From contig JABAKD010000025.1 in assembly GCA_012845835.1 (NCBI GenBank), positions 16,035,966 to 16,099,965 of the forward strand: DNA of 64,000 nucleotides, read 5' to 3'. A model generated the notes under the pieces. That model was not told the DNA's origin and ran no database searches. It saw only the letters and a program-made list of their open reading frames with translations. How positions within the stretch are numbered: the stretch's first letter is position 1; each line of letters begins with the position of its first letter. The stretch is from Undaria pinnatifida (lineage: Eukaryota > Sar > Phaeophyceae > Laminariales > Alariaceae). Shown in pieces: positions 22,936 to 35,694 of this stretch. The translations under genes and the position numbers were made by a program.

Positions 22936-22953
22936 ATCATAGCTGACGCAATT

Positions 22954-23770
22954 CATGCCTCCGCCATAGAACAATATAAAAAGCTGAAATCGAGAAAAAT
23001 GGAGTCAGCCTACGGTGTTCCGGGTCCATACCTGTACATACGTCTCACTACTCGCCTGAAAAAAACGACTACACCGCTTGCCACCCAGAAAAGAACACAC
23101 CACGTAAATATTACAAGTAGTACCTATCCCTACGCATACGCACGTCAAACTCAAGTCAAATGGAAAAAACAAAGAAAAAAAAAAGAATGAAATAATTATT
23201 TAAAAAATAGAAAGAAAAGGAAAGACAAGAAATGAAAACAAAAGAATTCTCTTTAGAGAAAATAAAAGAACAGAGAAAAGACAAGAAGAGGAAGAAAGGA
23301 AAGGAAAGAAAAAAACGCCATACAAGCAGACGGTAGGAGCTGACTAAAGACGACATTGGGCCCATATAGGTATCAAGTGAATCAATGGCCCAGTCTGGGT
23401 GGAGAACGAAACAAGGCGAAGAAGTCATGGCGGTCACACTCTAACTTGTGACCACGGCCATTGGAAAACCCACAAACTTCAACATGGTGATTGCCAGACC
23501 CAGACTTCAGTATCTTGGGCAGGACGCCGCTCCCCCCCCCCCCCCCCCCGCGCGCGCTCCTCGCTTCCCCTCATAGACATAAAGCCCTTCAGGTGAGTAG
23601 CTTCAAACATAAACGAGAGCCCTCCTATCGTAGCATGCGACCTTCTTGTCCGAGCTCTGTCTAGTCAACAAGAACCCCATCGTTCCGAGGACAGATATGG
23701 ACAGATGGCCCCGAGGACAGTCAGCATCAGACCACCCGGAGAGACCAAAAGAGACCAGAAGAGACCAGAA
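22954..23770. repeat. Purine-rich and simple-sequence stretch, no gene
   Basis: 23160-23330 is strongly A/G on the plus strand (GAAAGAAAAG-type). A C run followed by CGCGCG lies near 23530-23555, and a short AGACCAGAAG repeat lies at 23740-23775. No coding sequence is supportable. Confidence 0.5.
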
Positions 23771-23775
23771 GAGAA

Positions 23776-23880
23776 GCGCGACACTTGCTACGGTAGAGGC
23801 GAACCGATTGTTTTCTGGGGCTCCTCAGCTGGGGACCTCTATACGCCACGTTAAACCTGTTTGCGGTTGAACCGAAAATG
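23776..23880. mobile_element. MITE-like family, left-end fragment
   Basis: ACTTGCTACGGTAGAGGCG is followed by TTTTCTGGGGCTCCTCAGC, the terminal and subterminal words of the family. The matching right end is not found, so the copy is truncated or strongly diverged. Confidence 0.5.
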
Positions 23881-24654
23881 CAAACCAATGAACAAGCCCA
23901 TGACGTTGGCATACAAAACTAGGATACAGCTAAAAAAGATTGTCAATCCGACGATTTTGGGTTGATCAAGGAGCTAGCCCATACTAAGCAAATACGAGTA
24001 TATTTTATTGAAAAAAGGGTGGTACGATAGGGGTGCCACATTTTTACGGCGATGACTGACCGGGGTCTCGTTCATCGGGTGGACCTGCATTCGCTGCCAA
24101 AATCAGTGCGGAGGTCTTATGCTCAAAATAGAAGCCTCAGAAATATGCGCCAGGATAGTCATCGTTAGACGGCCTAGACCCGCTAGAAGACAGGTATCAT
24201 GTAACCGTCTGAGCACTAACAGCCCCGCGGAGCCCCTTGGCGTCAAGCCCTATCTATGTAGCCAACAAGATCTGGGTAGTAGCGAAAATGTAATGGATGG
24301 TGTGTTGCGAAACGAAAACGTTGATGGACATTATTGACCGTTTGCCAATCGATATTATTACCCTGTAGACAGACAAACGAGAGCGGCATGACGTTGGATG
24401 CAGACCTTGTTTCACATACTCTCCAGTCTCTCCGATGGGGTTCCGATTCTTGATGGGAAAGAAACTTGCGTCAGTCCCGGGGTCTCTCTATTCTTATAAT
24501 AGTTGGACCCCCTGACTTGGGAAACGAGTCGCCCCTCTCATTGCTTCCATACGTGCAAAACTCGCACTTCCTCGCGCGTCCTTCCCCTCGAGAACATAAA
24601 AAGCAAAATAGTCAATACCTCGAGACAACAAAGAATTTTAATTTGTACCACCCT

Positions 24655-24765
24655 CCATCATTTTATATATTATTTAATTATTCTAACAGCGTCGTCAGCT
24701 GTGAGTCGGACAAACATATAGGGGCGATCTTCTCATCTTTGTGAGCTGCGTGATACACCGGCCAC
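24655..24765 (+). repeat. Distant relative of the foldback terminal arm
   Basis: CGTCAGCTGTGAGTCGGAC, TCATCTTTGTGAGCTGCGTGA and TACACCGGCC follow the word order of the E-family head, with different bases in between. Similar relatives lie at 46785-46870 and 57835-57930. Confidence 0.4.
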
Positions 24766-24769
24766 CCGT

Positions 24770-25765
24770 TCTTAGTAAGTTGCCATGATGAATGAGTCAT
24801 CATTGTTTTTTATAGGCATTTAGTTAATAATGCGCACACTTACCTTTTTAATATTTTTCCATCCCATCTATTATCATCTTGGCACTATTTCCGTTTCCTT
24901 CTTTCTTCCTGTAGACGTACTCCTATCCGGGGCCTCTAAGCAGGCTCTCCTCCCCCCTCTCAACTACGGTACGCGTCTTTATTTCTATCGCGATAATAAT
25001 TCAGCGCTTTGTTCCCTCGTCTACTCGCTCGCGTCGAGTTGTGCTTGCACCCACACGATAGAAAACTCTCGCGGCAGTTAGCGTATTTGAAAAAGAAACT
25101 TGAAAAAAACTACGAGTATGCATACCGAGAGTTGAACGCCTGACTACAACCTTACGTAGTAGAGGTGTTCGAGGCTAACTCTGCCGGGGCGACCGGCAGC
25201 AGCTATATAACACGTCGTCTCCCTCTACCACCAACAATAATTGCTGCGCTTTGAAGTATTATTAGCATGAATTGAATGAAATGGTCAAATCCCACGCAAA
25301 CGCTAAGCATACAATAAGTATCGGTCCTCTCACAAACCTGAAAACGGGCTCAGGCAGGCTGATTTTTTTTATTCCGGGCGCGCGCGGAAGGACTCTTCTT
25401 TTATGCTGTTTTCGGTCCCCGAGAGGACATCGTTCAGAGTCGGCGATGGCCCTTCACAGGGGTGGCGTATTGTGTACTACTAATCTACTAATTCAAAAAA
25501 ATTGTTGCCTTTTTAGGGTGGTTGGTAAGCAATTAGTTTTAGTAACTCGAAGGGACGCAAGGGAAGTCCCCGTGCCGCTGACGGCAACATGCCGAGCGGG
25601 TTCAGCATGTACCCGGTACCAGGTACATGTTTGAGTCATCCCACGCCAGGGGTGCTGCTGAGGCGTCTGAACTCCTAACATGATAAGGAGCTCAATAGCT
25701 AGCTTACCCCGCACATGGATCCGAGGACATTCGTCCACGCAACCCGACCAACATTTTTGTGCGCA
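24770..25765. other. No recognisable gene
   Basis: Short open frames only. A tRNA-like hairpin set near 25130-25200 was examined and rejected. A segment near 25630-25770 shares words with 19300-19440. Confidence 0.4.
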
Positions 25766-25770
25766 GGTGG

Positions 25771-26024
25771 CGCGTGCGACGATCGAGGTATCTGGCATCA
25801 TACCTCTTTTTGGATGACTAGGCTCCGTGACCCGAAATGGTCGGACAAATAAATTAGGTCATTTGTTAAGACGTGGTTCTTCTTGTTGTTTACCTGGGCC
25901 ACGGGATTTTTCATCCGGTAGCAGTGTTTAATTTTTCTTCAAATCAGGTTTTGCTGTCGATCTTTCGGTCCCAAATTGAGGTAAACTCGGCAAAACGTGA
26001 TGCACCTCTATCGTAACACGCGTG
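25771..26024. mobile_element. MITE-like element, copy M4
   Basis: Left end CGCGTGCGACGATCGAGG, right end CACCTCTATCGTAACACGCG. The middle carries TACCTGGGCCACGGGATTTT, the central word of the family (elsewhere ACCTAGGCCATGGG). About 254 bp. Confidence 0.7.
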
Positions 26025-26109
26025 AGGTACCTCTTATTACCTCTCAACATCAATATGCCCGTCAACATATCATACCAATCGATGCTTCCACACTTAAGGA
26101 GCTCAACCG

Positions 26110-26180
26110 GTCCGAACCGTCAGATCGGTCAGATCCGTCATGTCTGTCAGATCTGTCAGGTCGGTCAGATCCTTCAGAGA
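26110..26180. repeat. 10-bp tandem repeat, unit GTCAGATCGG
   Basis: About seven degenerate copies (GTCAGATCGG, GTCAGATCCG, GTCAGATCTG, GTCAGGTCGG) in a row. Confidence 0.8.
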
Positions 26181-26288
26181 CTCTTCACCTGGGCCCAAAA
26201 CGTGCGTCACCCCTACCGGGGTATATCTCTACCAGGGTAGTAATTTAAGAGATAGTTCATGTATCGTTCATATATAGTGGGCTTAATG

Positions 26289-26610
26289 GCGCGTTCTACA
26301 ATAAAGGTGGCACTTTTCAATCCAAACGTTTGACGCGTAAACTAAGACATAGCTATATACCATATATAGCAGTTTCCGTCTCAAACGTTTTCTGAATGGC
26401 GGGGCTTCCTTAACCTAAAATCGTCGCAAATTCGCTTCTTGCTTTTCGTTACCACTCTTGTTCAATACCTAGGCCATAGGTTATGTTCATCCGGTAGTAG
26501 TAGCAGTTTGATTTTCTCCAAATCAGGTTTGGGCTAAGAAAGGTTCTAAGCTCCTGAACTAAGGGATTCCTCGGAAAAAAAATGACGTGCCTCTATTGTA
26601 GCACGGCGTC
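26289..26610. mobile_element. MITE-like element, copy M5, reversed subterminal layout
   Basis: It starts CGCGTTCTACAATAAAGGTG and ends GTGCCTCTATTGTAGCACGGC. It contains ACGTTTTCTGAATGGCGGGG and TACCTAGGCCATAGG. A further overlapping copy appears to begin at the same right end and run to about 26850. Confidence 0.6.
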
Positions 26611-26859
26611 ATTTTGTGAGTGAGATGGGACTCCTTGACCCAAAGCCGTTCGAATGGACTACAAGCAGGCCATTGTTACTTCGCAACGCATCGTTTTTTC
26701 CGTGTACCTAGACCATATGGGTTCGTTCGTCGGTTTGCTTCGCCAGTCTCCTCAAAACAAGTTTTCGGCTGTGGAGGCATAGTATGTGTAGAGCTCCTCA
26801 CGTGAGCGTCACAAAAAACAACGGTGCACATCATCTACCGTGGCAAAAGCGTCCAAGTC

Positions 26860-28255
26860 AACAACTTCATGAAGCAATGCAACTGTTCTCGATGGGGGTT
26901 GCAATATATTTTTGCAACATAAAGAGAGGGACACAATACAGACGGGGGGGACGAAATTCTGGAAATGTGTTTGAATTCATTCTGGTTCAAGAATTCCGTT
27001 ATTTCCAATATTCGAGGGATGGATGATACATCGGTATCATGTTTTGCCAGTCGACAATGAATGGATAAATATGGGGGGATGAAATTGAATTAAGGTGTGC
27101 CCTGACAAGAAGACACTAATTATTTTTAACGACATAAAGGAAGACGATACACTAATGCATGCCGTCTCCACTTAGACACAAAAAGTAATGATGCCTACAA
27201 GTTTTCAAAATGATGAATGAATCGCGCATAGTCTCCCCCTACTGTAGCAAAAAGGTAAACGTCGTCTACCCTCTACCATTAAAAAATAGTGGAGTTGGTG
27301 TCTGGAAACCTTACCAACTATCTTAATTCAACCACCCCTTGAATTTTATACAAAAACAATCCTTGAAGCTGTAATGGCATCGTATCAAAGGGTACTCGAG
27401 TTGGAAATTGAACGCTGCGGCTGAAGGTATGTTCTACTACTACACTACCTCACATTGACGATCAAGCAATTGATACACCGGGGACCAGCATGCCAACCAA
27501 TGTCTTTGATTGTGACGCTGAAAATATACCTCTTCATGTGTTGTAAGAGGTGCCTCTCTACTGGCCCTATACTGATATATTCTGCATCCACGAGGAATTG
27601 ATGGAACACGCGCGAGACGCACACACCGGCGCTCCCAGATCAGGGAGCGCGTGTTTCTGACGGCCTTTTGCCGGGGACCCTCTGTGAATCGTTGGAGAAC
27701 CCTCGCGATGGTCCCTCTGGGTCTTCCCAGGATCCCCCTTGGCCTCCCCGGGGTCCCGCTGGGTCTCCCTAGGGCCCCTACGAGGTGCACTACACGCCTT
27801 CAGCATTTATTGCGCTCTGATGAGATGTGCACAACACGTTCCTCGGGGACTATCGAATGCTCTCGTGCACACCAGGAACCTGATAAACGTGAAATATGAC
27901 ACAATCACTCCCTGGCAAATTTGAGTGTTGGATTTTTCATGGACCGGGAGGAGCCAACACCATGCTATTCCTCCGTGACGGCAAAATGATGTCAAGGTAT
28001 CTCCAAAGCCATTTCTTTAGTTTTGTTTGCCATCTTTTACTTTGTGGGCAATCAGCAAGAAAAACACCTCCCGTGTATATTCTTGTACATATTTCTTATT
28101 TAGACGGACGCATCTCACATTGTTGAATACCTAGTACCTGGCGTATGTGGGACATCGCAGAACGCCTACAACAATTTTTTTCGTTTCCCTGAAATAGAAA
28201 ATCACGAAACATACTCCTCGCGGGCTGAGTCGTCTCAGGGTGACCTGACTCGACC
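26860..28255. other. No supportable gene; short GC-rich repeat near 27710-27780
   Basis: The stretch 27710-27780 repeats GGGTCTCCC/GGGTCTTCC/GGCCTCCCC words. On the minus strand this gives a collagen-like GRPxG run (GRPSGTPGRPRG), which is probably a repeat artefact. The rest holds only short frames. Confidence 0.4.
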
Positions 28256-28885
28256 TGTAAAGCTTGAATACCTTTCGCCCGACCCGACCCGACCCGACCC
28301 GACCCGACCCGACCCGACCCGACCCGACCCGACCCGACCCGACCCGACCCGACCCGACCCGACCCGACCAGACCCGACCCGACCCGACCCGACCCGACCC
28401 GACCCGACCCGACCCGACCCGACCCGACCCGACCCGACCCGACCCGACCCGACCCGACCCGACCCGACCCGACCCGACCCGACCCGACCCGACCCGACCC
28501 GACCCGACCCGACCCGACCCGACCCGACCCGACCCGACCCGACCCGACCCGACCCGACCCGACCCGACCCGACCCGACCCGACCCGACCCGACCCGACCC
28601 GACCCGACCCGACCCGACCCGACCCGACCCGACCCGACCCGACCCGACCCGACCGGACCCGACCCGACCCGACCCGACCCGACCCGACCCGACACGACCC
28701 GACCTGACCCGACCCGACCCGAACCGACCCGACCGGACCCGACCCGACCCGACCAGACCCGAGCCGACCCGACCCGACCCGACCCGACCCGACCCGACCC
28801 GACCCGACCCGACCGGACCCGACCCGACCCGACCCGACCCGACCCGACCCGACCCGACCCGACCCGACCCGACCCGACCCGACCC

Positions 28886-29051
28886 GACTAAACCCGACCC
28901 GACCCGGTACGACACGACCCGACCCGACACGACCCCACCCGACCCGATCCGACCCTATCCGACACAACCCGACACGACCCGAACTGACCCGACACGATAC
29001 TACTCGACCCGACCCGAAACGACCGGACCCGACACGACACGACCCGATCCG
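28886..29051. repeat. Higher-order variant block inside the satellite, copy 1
   Basis: A fixed series of variants: GACTAAACCCG, CCGGTACGACACG, ACCCCACCCGA, CCTATCCGACACAACC, ACGATACTACTCG, GAAACGACCGG. The same series recurs at 29446, 34109 and 35529 with very few differences. Confidence 0.9.
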
Positions 29052-29445
29052 ACCCGACCCGACCCGACCCGACCCGACCCGACCCGACCCGACCGGACCC
29101 GACCCGACCCGACCCGACCCGACCCGACACGACCCGACCCGACCCGACCCGACCCGACCCGACCCGACCCGACCCGACCCGACCCGACCCGACCCGACCC
29201 GACTCGACCCGACCCGACCCGACCCGACCCGACCCGACCCGACCCGACCCGACCCGACCCGACCCGACCCGACTCGACCCGACCCGACCCGACCCGACCC
29301 AACCGGACCCGACCCGACCAGACCCGACCCGACTGGACCCGACCGGACCCGACCGGACCCGACCCGACACGACCCGACCCGACCCGACCCGACCCGACCC
29401 GACCCGACCCGACCCGACCCGAACCGAGCCGACCCGACCCGACCC

Positions 29446-29611
29446 GACTAAACCCGACCCGACCCGGTACGACACGACCCGACCCGACACGACCCCACCC
29501 GACCCGATCCGACCCTATCCGACACAACCCGACACGACCCGAACTGACCCGACACGATACTACTCGACCCGACCTGAAACGACCGGACCCGACACGACAC
29601 GACCCGATCCG
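29446..29611. repeat. Higher-order variant block, copy 2
   Basis: Same variant order as 28886-29051, offset exactly 560 bp (112 pentamers). It differs by CCTGAAACG for CCCGAAACG. Confidence 0.9.
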
Positions 29612-30164
29612 ACCCGACCCGACCCGACCCGACCCGACCCGACCCGACCCGACCGGACCCGACCCGACCCGACCCGACCCGACCCGACCCGACCCGACCC
29701 GACCCGACCCGACCCGACCTGACCCGACTCGACCTGACCCGACCCGACCCGACCCGACCCGACCCGACCCGACCTGACCCGAATCGACCCGACCCGACCC
29801 GACCCGACCCGACCCGACCCGACCCGATCCGACCCGACCCGACCCGACCCGACCCGACCCGACCCGACCGGACCCGACCCGACCCGACCCGACCCGACCC
29901 GACCCGACCCGACCCGACCCGACCCGACCCGACCCGACCCGACCCGACCCGACCCGACCCGACCCGACCCGACCCGACCCGACCCGACCCGACCCGACCC
30001 GACCCGACCCGACCCGACCCGACCCGACCCGACCCGACCCGACCCGACCCGACCCGACCCGACCCGACCCGACCCGACCCGACCCGACCCGACCCGACCC
30101 GACCCGACCCGACCCGACCCGACCCGACCCGACCCGACCCGACCCGACCGGACCCGACCCGACC

Positions 30165-30499
30165 TGTGGACAGTGGAGCACCAGAGAGTGTGTAGTGTTG
30201 TTGGTAAGACACGACAGTTGATCTTGTTGGTGATTGACTGTTGAGGATCTGATCTGGTGTGTGGCCGTCATCTAGATCTGAAGACAACTACTGTAGTAGG
30301 GGTTTCTATTTATCCTCTTCTGGATTCTCATATAGGGATTCGGGGATGAAGTTAAGATCGCTTGCTTTCTTGTGTTCGGAGCTAATACAACAACTTATCT
30401 CTCCTTTCTTAGCACCTGAATGGTGCTGACCAGCCCCCCTCAGGCCAAGGGGGGACACTTTCTGGTCAGTAGACCTTGCCTAGCTTAGGCGTGTCTACA
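30165..30499 (+). repeat. 5' LTR (335 bp)
   Basis: It starts TGTGGACA and ends TGTCTACA, giving the TG...CA ends and short inverted termini of LTRs. It is identical in length to the copy at 33011-33345. I count six substitutions between them, about 98% identity. It contains GACCAGCCCCCCTCAGGCC and an inverse-like AAGGGGGGACACTTTCTGGTC, a hairpin near the 3' side. Confidence 0.9.
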
Positions 30500-33010
30500 A
30501 TTATCGATAATTCAGGTTGAACACACCGACGTTAGTCAGGGATTTTTTCTGGTACGATTGCGACAGCGGCACGCAGGTATGGATTGGGCCGCGTTTCGGC
30601 AGGAAGCCCTCGACCTGATGAGGGCGGTGTCCATATGCTGCATCAGGACTCCGACCGAGGTCTGCTGTGGTTGTACGAGGGGCCGCTAGAGGCGATGTCC
30701 AAGCATCGCACCCGGCGTGGAGGGTCTGCAGCAGCAGGCTCCACATCTGATGATGGTGAGGTTCGAATCGGGTTGATTCACTTGGTTGTGTGAAATCTCG
30801 CAGTATAGGCACGATTTTGATCCGCTGAAGGTTCAACTCGGGCAGCAAAGACACACCCGCCGATCACGAGGGCTCAAGGCTTTCGGGGGGCATGCTGACG
30901 AGGTGCACACACTAAAATGCGGTGATTCAGCGGTGCCGACTGCGGGCTGTCGCGTCGCGCGTCCCGAGGGGGAAGGCGCGACATCACGTGCGAAGCGTGT
31001 GATTGTGCCCAACGCGGCGAGATCAATCTCCCCACCTGCGCTTCTAGATCGTCGCGAGGATATCCACTTCGGGAGGCGGAGCGAGGAGTGAGGAAATCAC
31101 ACGTGTATACAGCCGTTCGAGAAGGCGGTTGCGCTTTGTATTTCAGAATAGGAGGAGCTGGAGTGCCGCTGAAAGGTGGTGTTTGATACCTCCAATGCTT
31201 CCAGGCGCTGAGAGCTTGGCTCTTGTTTTGCGAAGGCTATGTGCTGACTTGGCCTCCAACATGAAGCCCGCGCACGTCTTGATTTAAAGGTGTGAGTTTG
31301 ATTTGTTTTTAAAGATACTGCCGTAGACTATCTGTAGTGTTTGTCGCGTGCTTTGTCGCGTCGTGTATTTGAGCTATTAATAGGGGCAAGTGTGCTTCGT
31401 GCTTTGCTTGTTAAAATCATACCCCGTCTAGGTCTGTGTTGTGTTGATTGCCTACAGCAGTGTGTGGCATAATACAACGCGTGCTTTGCGACTGGTGTCA
31501 ATCTGTTTTTAGTGCTTGTGTGTAGCAGAATAATCTTGTCGCGAAAATTAATGCATTATGCTGCGAGTACATGCTGCATGCCTCTGTACAGAGCGAGAGT
31601 CTCGTCGTAGCTGCTGAAGGTTTATTGGAAAGGGGGGTTATTGAATGCGTGGTGCATGCCGATGGCCTCTGCACGAGAACAATTATGTCCACGTATTGCC
31701 GCAAAGAACCTGGTACTTGCTTTCCCCGCTGCATATGGACGAGTCAGCCTGAAGGAGCTCGTGTTCCAAATCGTATGAAACCGTAATTTGCGTTCGAAGA
31801 TTTATACACACATGTGCGTTATGAGCATATCGTTTTCACAGGGTTGAAGCGAGCGCGTGGGGTTTCGTGGCGCGTCCGCAAATCGGAGGCAAAACCTATA
31901 CTGGTATTGCCGTGCGCCGTTGTATTGAGTGTTTTTCCACACACATTGAGTGCAGAGTGACGTATGCACGGAGTGTTTTCTGCACCGTGTAGGAAACGAA
32001 ACGAACCGTTGATTGCGTTTGACGGAATAGCGTGTTTCTTAGGCAGACTTGTGTTGTTTCTGATGAACAGACAGGAGCAGTATGAGAGTCTATCGCTATG
32101 TGCATTCCGATGTAATCTTAGTGGAACTTTAAGGAACCTTTCCAGTTGAAGGAAACTGCTTAGGGGCCAACCGATTAGCAACAGAACCCGATGTTCAAGT
32201 TTGCTATACAGTGGTACATATGTGCTTGCTGTGCGTACGAGTAATAGATATTTGTGTCTTCCGTATTTTTTTTGTATTGATCATTTTTGTAGGGTCATTT
32301 GTGCCATCTGTTTTTGGGCGCATGAGACGAATGTCTCGTTCTATCGTAGTACAATGAGTGTTCTCATGTATCGCTGCTGTTTTTTGTCTCCAAACAAGCG
32401 AGGCTTGCTTGCTGAATGCGGAATGCATGTTCGTGTGATGAGGTTGAATGCGTATATGGACAAACCTGAAGCATCAATGTGGTATTACGCTGTAATTTTC
32501 TGCGGTTTCCGCATGACTTTGAGCGAAAATCGTCCTGGAATGTTCTTACGGTGTTATTTTGCTGATTGCATGAGTTGTGGTATAATTGTGGATGAAAGCG
32601 GATGATACTAATAATATTCGTCTAGTCGTAGAAGGGTTTATACGATGTTTATCTTTTGGTCGGCGGATGTTTATTTGGGTTTCCGTTTGGCTTGCTACTT
32701 TTACAAGTATGTTTTGTGAAGTTTGCGTGTGAAAATATATACCAATTAATGTACCTGGTAGTGTTTATTGGTGATATTGCTATGTTTTAATGCATGATTT
32801 GTGCCTGGTGATCGTGTGTGCATGTTTTTGTGAAGCATTGCAATGTTTCATGGCTCGTAATCATTGGGTATGGTATCTAGATGTATGTGGTCGTTTATCA
32901 TTCAAAAACGACGTGTATGTTTTCTCTGATGTTTTTGTGTAGCTGGTGCTCACTTTTGATCAGAGCTTGTTCATGAACTACTTTGAGTAGGAACGCGCTT
33001 TTGGGGGCAT
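30500..33010 (+). mobile_element. Interior of a non-autonomous LTR element
   Basis: The 2.5-kb interior lacks any gag-pol reading frame of normal length. A short ORF starts at ATG 30579 (MDWAAFRQEALDLMRAVSIC, 36 codons) and meets TAG at 30687, with protein-like reading continuing beyond it. The rest, especially 32200-33000, is T/G-rich with only short frames. No tRNA-complementary primer site is recognised after the 5' LTR. A short GGGGG-containing tract precedes the 3' LTR. I infer a LARD/TRIM-like parasite of an autonomous element elsewhere. Total element length is 3181 bp. Confidence 0.8.
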
Positions 33011-33345
33011 TGTGGACAGTGGAGCACCAGAGAGTGTGTAGTGTTGTTGGTAAGACACGACAGTTGATCTTGTTGGTGATTGACTGTTGAAAATCTGATC
33101 TGGTGTGTGGCCGTCATCTAGATCTGAAGACAACTACTGTAGTAGGGGTTTCTATTTATCCCCTTCTGGATTCTGATATAGGGAATCGGGGATGAAGTTA
33201 AGATCGCTTGCTTTCTTGTGTTCGAAGCTAATACAACAACTTATCTCTCCTTTCTTAGCACCTGAATGGTGCTGACCAGCCCCCCTCAGGCCAAGGGGGA
33301 ACACTTTCTGGTCAGTAGACCTTGCCTAGCTTAGGCGTGTCTACA
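33011..33345 (+). repeat. 3' LTR (335 bp)
   Basis: Partner of 30165-30499. Immediately after it the satellite resumes with GACCC. A GACC target duplication (30161-30164 and 33346-33349) exactly restores the pentamer register when one copy plus the element is removed. Confidence 0.9.
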
Positions 33346-34108
33346 GACCCGACCCGACCCGAGCCGACACGACCCGACCTGACCCGACCCGACCCGACCC
33401 GATCCGACCGGACCCGACCCGACCCGACCCGACCCGACCCGACCCGACCCGACCCGACCCGACCCGACCCGACCCGACCCGACCCGACCCGACCCGACCC
33501 GACCCGACCCGACCCGACCCGATCCGACCCGACCCGACCCGACCCGACCCGACTCGACCCGACCCGACCCGACCCGACCCGACCCGACCCGACCCGACCC
33601 GACCCGACCCGACCCGATCCGACCCGACCCGACCCGACCCGACCCGACCCGACCCGACCCGACCCGACCCGACCCGACCCGACCCGACCCGACCCGACCC
33701 GACCCGACCCGACCCGACCCGACCCGACCCGACCCGACCCGACCCGACCCGACCCGACCCGACCCGACCCGACCCGACCCGACCCGACCCGACCCGACCC
33801 GACCCGACCCGACCCGACCCCCGACCCGACCCGACCCGACCCGACCCGACCCGACCCGACCCGACCCGACCCGACCCGACCCGACCCGACCCGACTAGAC
33901 CCGACCGGACCCGACCGGACCAGACCCGACCCGACCCGATCCGACCCGACCCGAACCGGACCCGACCCGACCCGACCCGACCCGACCCGACCCGACCCGA
34001 CCCGACTAGACCCGACCGGACCCGACCGGACCAGACCCGACCCGACCCGACCCGACCCGACCCGACCCGAACCGACCCGAACCGAGCCGACCCGACACGA
34101 CCCGACCC

Positions 34109-34274
34109 GACTAAACCCGACCCGACCCGGTACGACACGACCCGACCCGACACGACCCCACCCGACCCAATCCGACCCTATCCGACACAACCCGACACGA
34201 CCCGAACTGACCCGACACGATACTACTCGACCCGACCCGAAACGACCGGACCCGACACGACCCGACCCGATCCG
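34109..34274. repeat. Higher-order variant block, copy 3
   Basis: Same variant series as copies 1 and 2, on the other side of the LTR insertion. Here CCAATCC replaces CCGATCC. Confidence 0.9.
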
Positions 34275-35528
34275 ACCCGACCCGACCCGACCCGACCCGA
34301 CCCGACCCGACCCGACCCGACCCGACATGACCCGACCCGACCGACCCGACTCGACCCGACCCGACCCGACCCGACCCGACCCGACCCGACCCGACCCGAC
34401 CCGACCGACCCGACCCGACCCGACCCGACCCGACCCGACCCGACCCGACCCGACCCGACCCGACCCGACCCGACCCGACCCGACCCGACCCGACCCGACC
34501 CGACCCGACCCGACCCGACCCGAACCGACCCGACCCGACCCGACCGACCCGACCCGACCCGACCGACCCGACCCGACCCGACCCGACCCGACCCGACCGA
34601 CCCGACCCGACCCGACCCGACCCGACCCGACCCGACCCGACCCGACCCGACCCGACCCGACCCGACCCGACCCGACCCGACCCGACCCGACCCGACCGAC
34701 CCGACCCGACCCGACCCGACCCGACCCGACCCGACCCGACCCGACCCGACCCGACCCGACCCGACCCGACCCGACCCGACCCGACCCGACCCGACCCGAC
34801 CCGACCCGACCCGACCCGACCCGACCCGACCCGACCCGACCCGACCCGACCCGACCCGACCCGACCCGACCCGACCCGACCCGACCCGACCCGACCCGAC
34901 CCGACCCGACCCGACCCGACCGACCAGACCCGACCCGACCCGACCCGACCCGACCCGACCCGACCCGACCCGACCCGACCCGACCCGACCCGACCCGACC
35001 CGACCCGACCCGACCCGACCCGACCCGACCCGACCCGACCCGACCCGACCCGACCCGACCCGACCCGACCCGACCCGACTCGACCCGACCCGACCCGACC
35101 CGACCCGACCCGACCCGACCCGACCCGAACCGACCCGACCCGACCCGACCCGACCCGACCCGACCCGACCCGACCCGACCCGACCCGACCCGACCCGACC
35201 CGACCCGACCCGACCCGATCCGACCCGACCCGACCCGACCCGACCCGACCCGACCCGACCCGACCCGACCCGACCCGACCCGACCCGACCCGACCCGACC
35301 CGACCCCGACCCGACCCGACCCGACCCGACCCGACCCGACCCGACCCGAACCGACCCGACCCGACCCGACCCGACTCGACCCGACCCGACCCGACCTGAC
35401 CCGACCCGACCCGACCCGACCCGAACCCGACCCGACCCGACCCGACCCGACCCGACCCGACCCGACCCGACCCGACCCGACCCGACCCGAACCGACCCGA
35501 ACCGAGCCGAGCCGACCCGACCCGACCC

Positions 35529-35694
35529 GACTAAACCCGACCCGACCCGGTACGACACGACCGGACCCGACACGACCCCACCCGACCCGATCCGACCCTA
35601 TCCGACACAACCCGACACGACCCGATCTGACCCGACACGATACTACTCGACCCGACCCGAAACTACCGGACCCGACACGACACGACCCGATCCG
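35529..35694. repeat. Higher-order variant block, copy 4
   Basis: Same variant series, with GACCGGACCCGACACG replacing GACCCGACCCGACACG, CGATCTGACC replacing CGAACTGACC, and AACTACCGG replacing AACGACCGG. Confidence 0.9.

Larger units (their letters stand above)
28270..30164. repeat. CCCGA pentanucleotide satellite, left block
   Basis: About 1.9 kb of nearly uninterrupted CCCGA repeats. Scattered variants include CCGGA, CTGAC, CAGAC and CACGA. Two copies of a 166-bp variant-rich block lie at 28886-29051 and 29446-29611. It produces long GRVGS and RPDPT open frames that should not be read as proteins. The block is cut at 30164 by an LTR element and resumes at 33346. Confidence 0.97.

Noticed and set aside
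25125-25205. tRNA-like sequence with an ACTAC/GTAGT stem
   Set aside because: The loop has eight bases, the T arm lacks the GGTTCRA pattern, and the acceptor strands do not pair.
32201-32605. 134-codon frame in the LTR element interior
   Set aside because: Cys/Tyr/Phe-rich composition follows the T/G-rich base content, with no retroelement motif. Not called as a gene.
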